From Marinobacter persicus (GTDB lineage Bacteria > Pseudomonadota > Gammaproteobacteria > Pseudomonadales > Oleiphilaceae), in NCBI RefSeq assembly GCF_002934325.1, contig NZ_PTIV01000006.1, positions 88,208 to 152,207 on the forward strand: 64,000 bases of DNA. The letters are read 5' to 3'. Made by a program: the position numbers and the translations under genes. Numbering within the stretch: the first letter of the stretch is position 1; every line of letters starts with the position of its first letter. The notes beneath the pieces were generated by a model. It saw only the letters and a program-made list of their open reading frames with translations. It was not told the origin of the DNA and made no database searches. Of the stretch, positions 63,049 to 64,000 are shown one piece after another.

Positions 63049-63887
63049 CGTTTTTGGGACAGATTTGGGGCAAAATCGTCATTTTTCTGTCCGTCCGAGT
63101 CCTCTATAAAACCCAGTTGGGCAGAGATTTTCGACGCTAAATTCGGTGTGATCTCTGGTATCCAGCGAGCGTAATGCTTTTTCACCATCGTTGTATCGGC
63201 GTGTCCCAACTGCTGGGCGATCCACTCTAGTGCTACATAGTTTGATACCATTCGACTGGCAAAAGTGTGCCGACACTGGTTTGGACCTCTGTAGCGAACA
63301 TTCGCTCTTTTCAGATGTCCGGCAAACCACCGCCTTAGACTAGAAGGTTGCCAAGGCTGATTACTTTGTCCATTTCGAAAAACGAGTCGAACCGTATCTT
63401 CTTTGATTGTCACGTTGTTGCGTTGACGAACCCGGATGATGGCGGGGGGAGATAAGAATGTGGCGGCCTTCTGACGCTTCAGCCACCGTTTCGCCGGTTC
63501 CAGTAAATCGACACGTCTACGCCGGCTAAGCTCTTTAGGGACTTTGTATTCACCTTCAACATAAGCTCTTCGAACCCATATGACGCCGTTGTCCAAATCG
63601 ACGTCGTCCCAAGATAAAGCTATGAGTTCGGATAAGGATAAACCGCACCAGCAAGCAAACATCACCATATTGATATCTTGCTGTCTCACTGTCTTAACGG
63701 ATCGTATGCGTTCTAGTTCATCATCTGTAAATGGGTCCGCGTAATCCCTATCTTCATCATCGCTTTTAACGTTTTTAATCCGGTCTAGAGGATTGTGTTG
63801 AATAACTCCATCAATGAAGGCGGATGTCCAAACACCCCGCACAACGATAAAGATTTCATTACTAATGGGTACGAAAGTAAGCGAACA
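63036..63887 (-). pseudogene. tyrosine-recombinase integrase, 5' end lost
   Basis: C-terminal part of a phage/island integrase. A GTG at 63842 opens 268 residues, and the same frame stays open to 63887. Family-like text (SNEIFIVVRGVWTSAFIDG) is visible up to about 63865, so the N-terminal arm and SAM-like domains of a roughly 380-residue protein are missing. The catalytic region has NQCRHTFASRM (Arg), LGHADTTMVKKHYARW (His and nucleophilic Tyr). The first catalytic Arg position reads GLSLSELIAL, with Ser. Base composition is AT-richer than in neighbours. It is probably broken by the insertion element that follows. Confidence 0.8.
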
Positions 63888-64000
63888 TCATTTATAATGT
63901 AGCGGTCGTTCGCCAAGCTTATCGGATATCTACACTCATGCGTCACGATGACGGTCGTAAACTTGATCACAAAACCTTAGAAGCCATTCGCGTTCGCGCC
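63871..64000 (+). mobile_element. left end of an IS630-family insertion sequence (continues past window)
   Basis: The integrase frame breaks between about 63865 and 63890, and a transposase-like frame starts at 63938. Several TA dinucleotides (63870, 63878, 63893, 63895) could be the TA target typical of this family. The exact end and the terminal inverted repeat cannot be set without the other end. Confidence 0.6.
63938..64000 (+). CDS. IS630-family transposase (N-terminal 21 residues only)
   Basis: ATG 63938 opens MRHDDGRKLDHKTLEAIRVR, which continues past the window end. This start is characteristic of IS630-type transposases whose N-terminus is a helix-turn-helix; the DDE domain would lie outside the window. 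The upstream 40 bases contain no good Shine-Dalgarno. The identification rests on 21 residues recalled from the family, so it is provisional. Confidence 0.65.
   Translation, partial: MRHDDGRKLDHKTLEAIRVRA

Noticed and set aside
63888..63890. In-frame TGA as the sole cause of the integrase defect
   Set aside because: Similarity to integrases already fades before this codon, and a transposase start follows. Insertion of the IS explains both better than a point mutation, although the exact junction is unknown.
63785..63970. Short minus-strand frame of 61 codons across the integrase break
   Set aside because: It is in a different phase from the integrase and shows no integrase-like text, so it is not the missing N-terminus.

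Overview
The window looks like chromosomal DNA of a marine gammaproteobacterium, most likely Marinobacter or a close relative. This is an inference from gene order and protein style: trmJ-cysE-iscR-iscS, rlmN-pilW-rodZ-ispG-hisS-yfgM-bamB-der, gltA/sdhCDAB/sucAB-lpd-sucCD, trpS-scpAB-rluB, smc-zipA-ligA and flgA-flgM-flgN/cheV-cheR. No search was run. Almost all of it is core genome. The last kilobase is accessory DNA at a tRNA gene.

Layout. 1-12.7 kb is one rightward run: tRNA methylation (trmJ), cysteine synthesis (cysE), the Fe-S regulator and cysteine desulfurase (iscR, iscS), ndk, rlmN, the pilus lipoprotein pilW, the cell-shape protein rodZ, ispG, hisS, yfgM, bamB and der. 12.7-21.1 kb holds a large GGDEF-EAL protein, a 42-residue CcoM-like protein behind a perfect FNR/Anr box, tRNA-Glu, an epimerase, a CbiX-type chelatase, a DUF924 gene, tRNA-Gly, uup with a coupled unknown gene, and a universal stress protein. 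21.1-27.7 kb holds fadBA, with a PsrA-like operator, and topA. After topA is a nested inverted repeat of about 200 bp.

27.9-41.9 kb is a TCA-cycle block: gltA leftward, then sdhCDAB, sucAB, lpdA and sucCD rightward. Citrate synthase, succinate dehydrogenase, 2-oxoglutarate dehydrogenase with its E3, and succinyl-CoA synthetase are all here, fed with acetyl-CoA by the nearby fadBA. 42-53.8 kb brings together all three condensin subunits (scpA, scpB, smc) with trpS, rluB, a GAF-GGDEF cyclase, the division protein zipA and the DNA ligase ligA. 53.8-57.1 kb has a CBS-domain protein, mnmC and a periplasmic cyclophilin. 57.1-60.8 kb is a flagellar/chemotaxis fragment (flgN, flgM with a perfect sigma-28 promoter, flgA, cheV, cheR). 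It ends in an nhaR-like regulator, with no flgB after cheR.

62.9-64 kb is the edge of an integrated element: tRNA-Ser(GGA), then a phage-type integrase pointing at it. The integrase has lost its N-terminus. Just beyond the break a rightward reading frame starts like an IS630-family transposase and runs off the window.

Points most worth a second look: iscR-iscS stands alone without iscU/iscA/hscBA/fdx, and its IscS has a short C-terminus; the Anr-controlled microprotein; the nested repeat after topA; and the interrupted island at tRNA-Ser. I saw no CRISPR array, no rRNA and no clear new defence or biosynthetic system.
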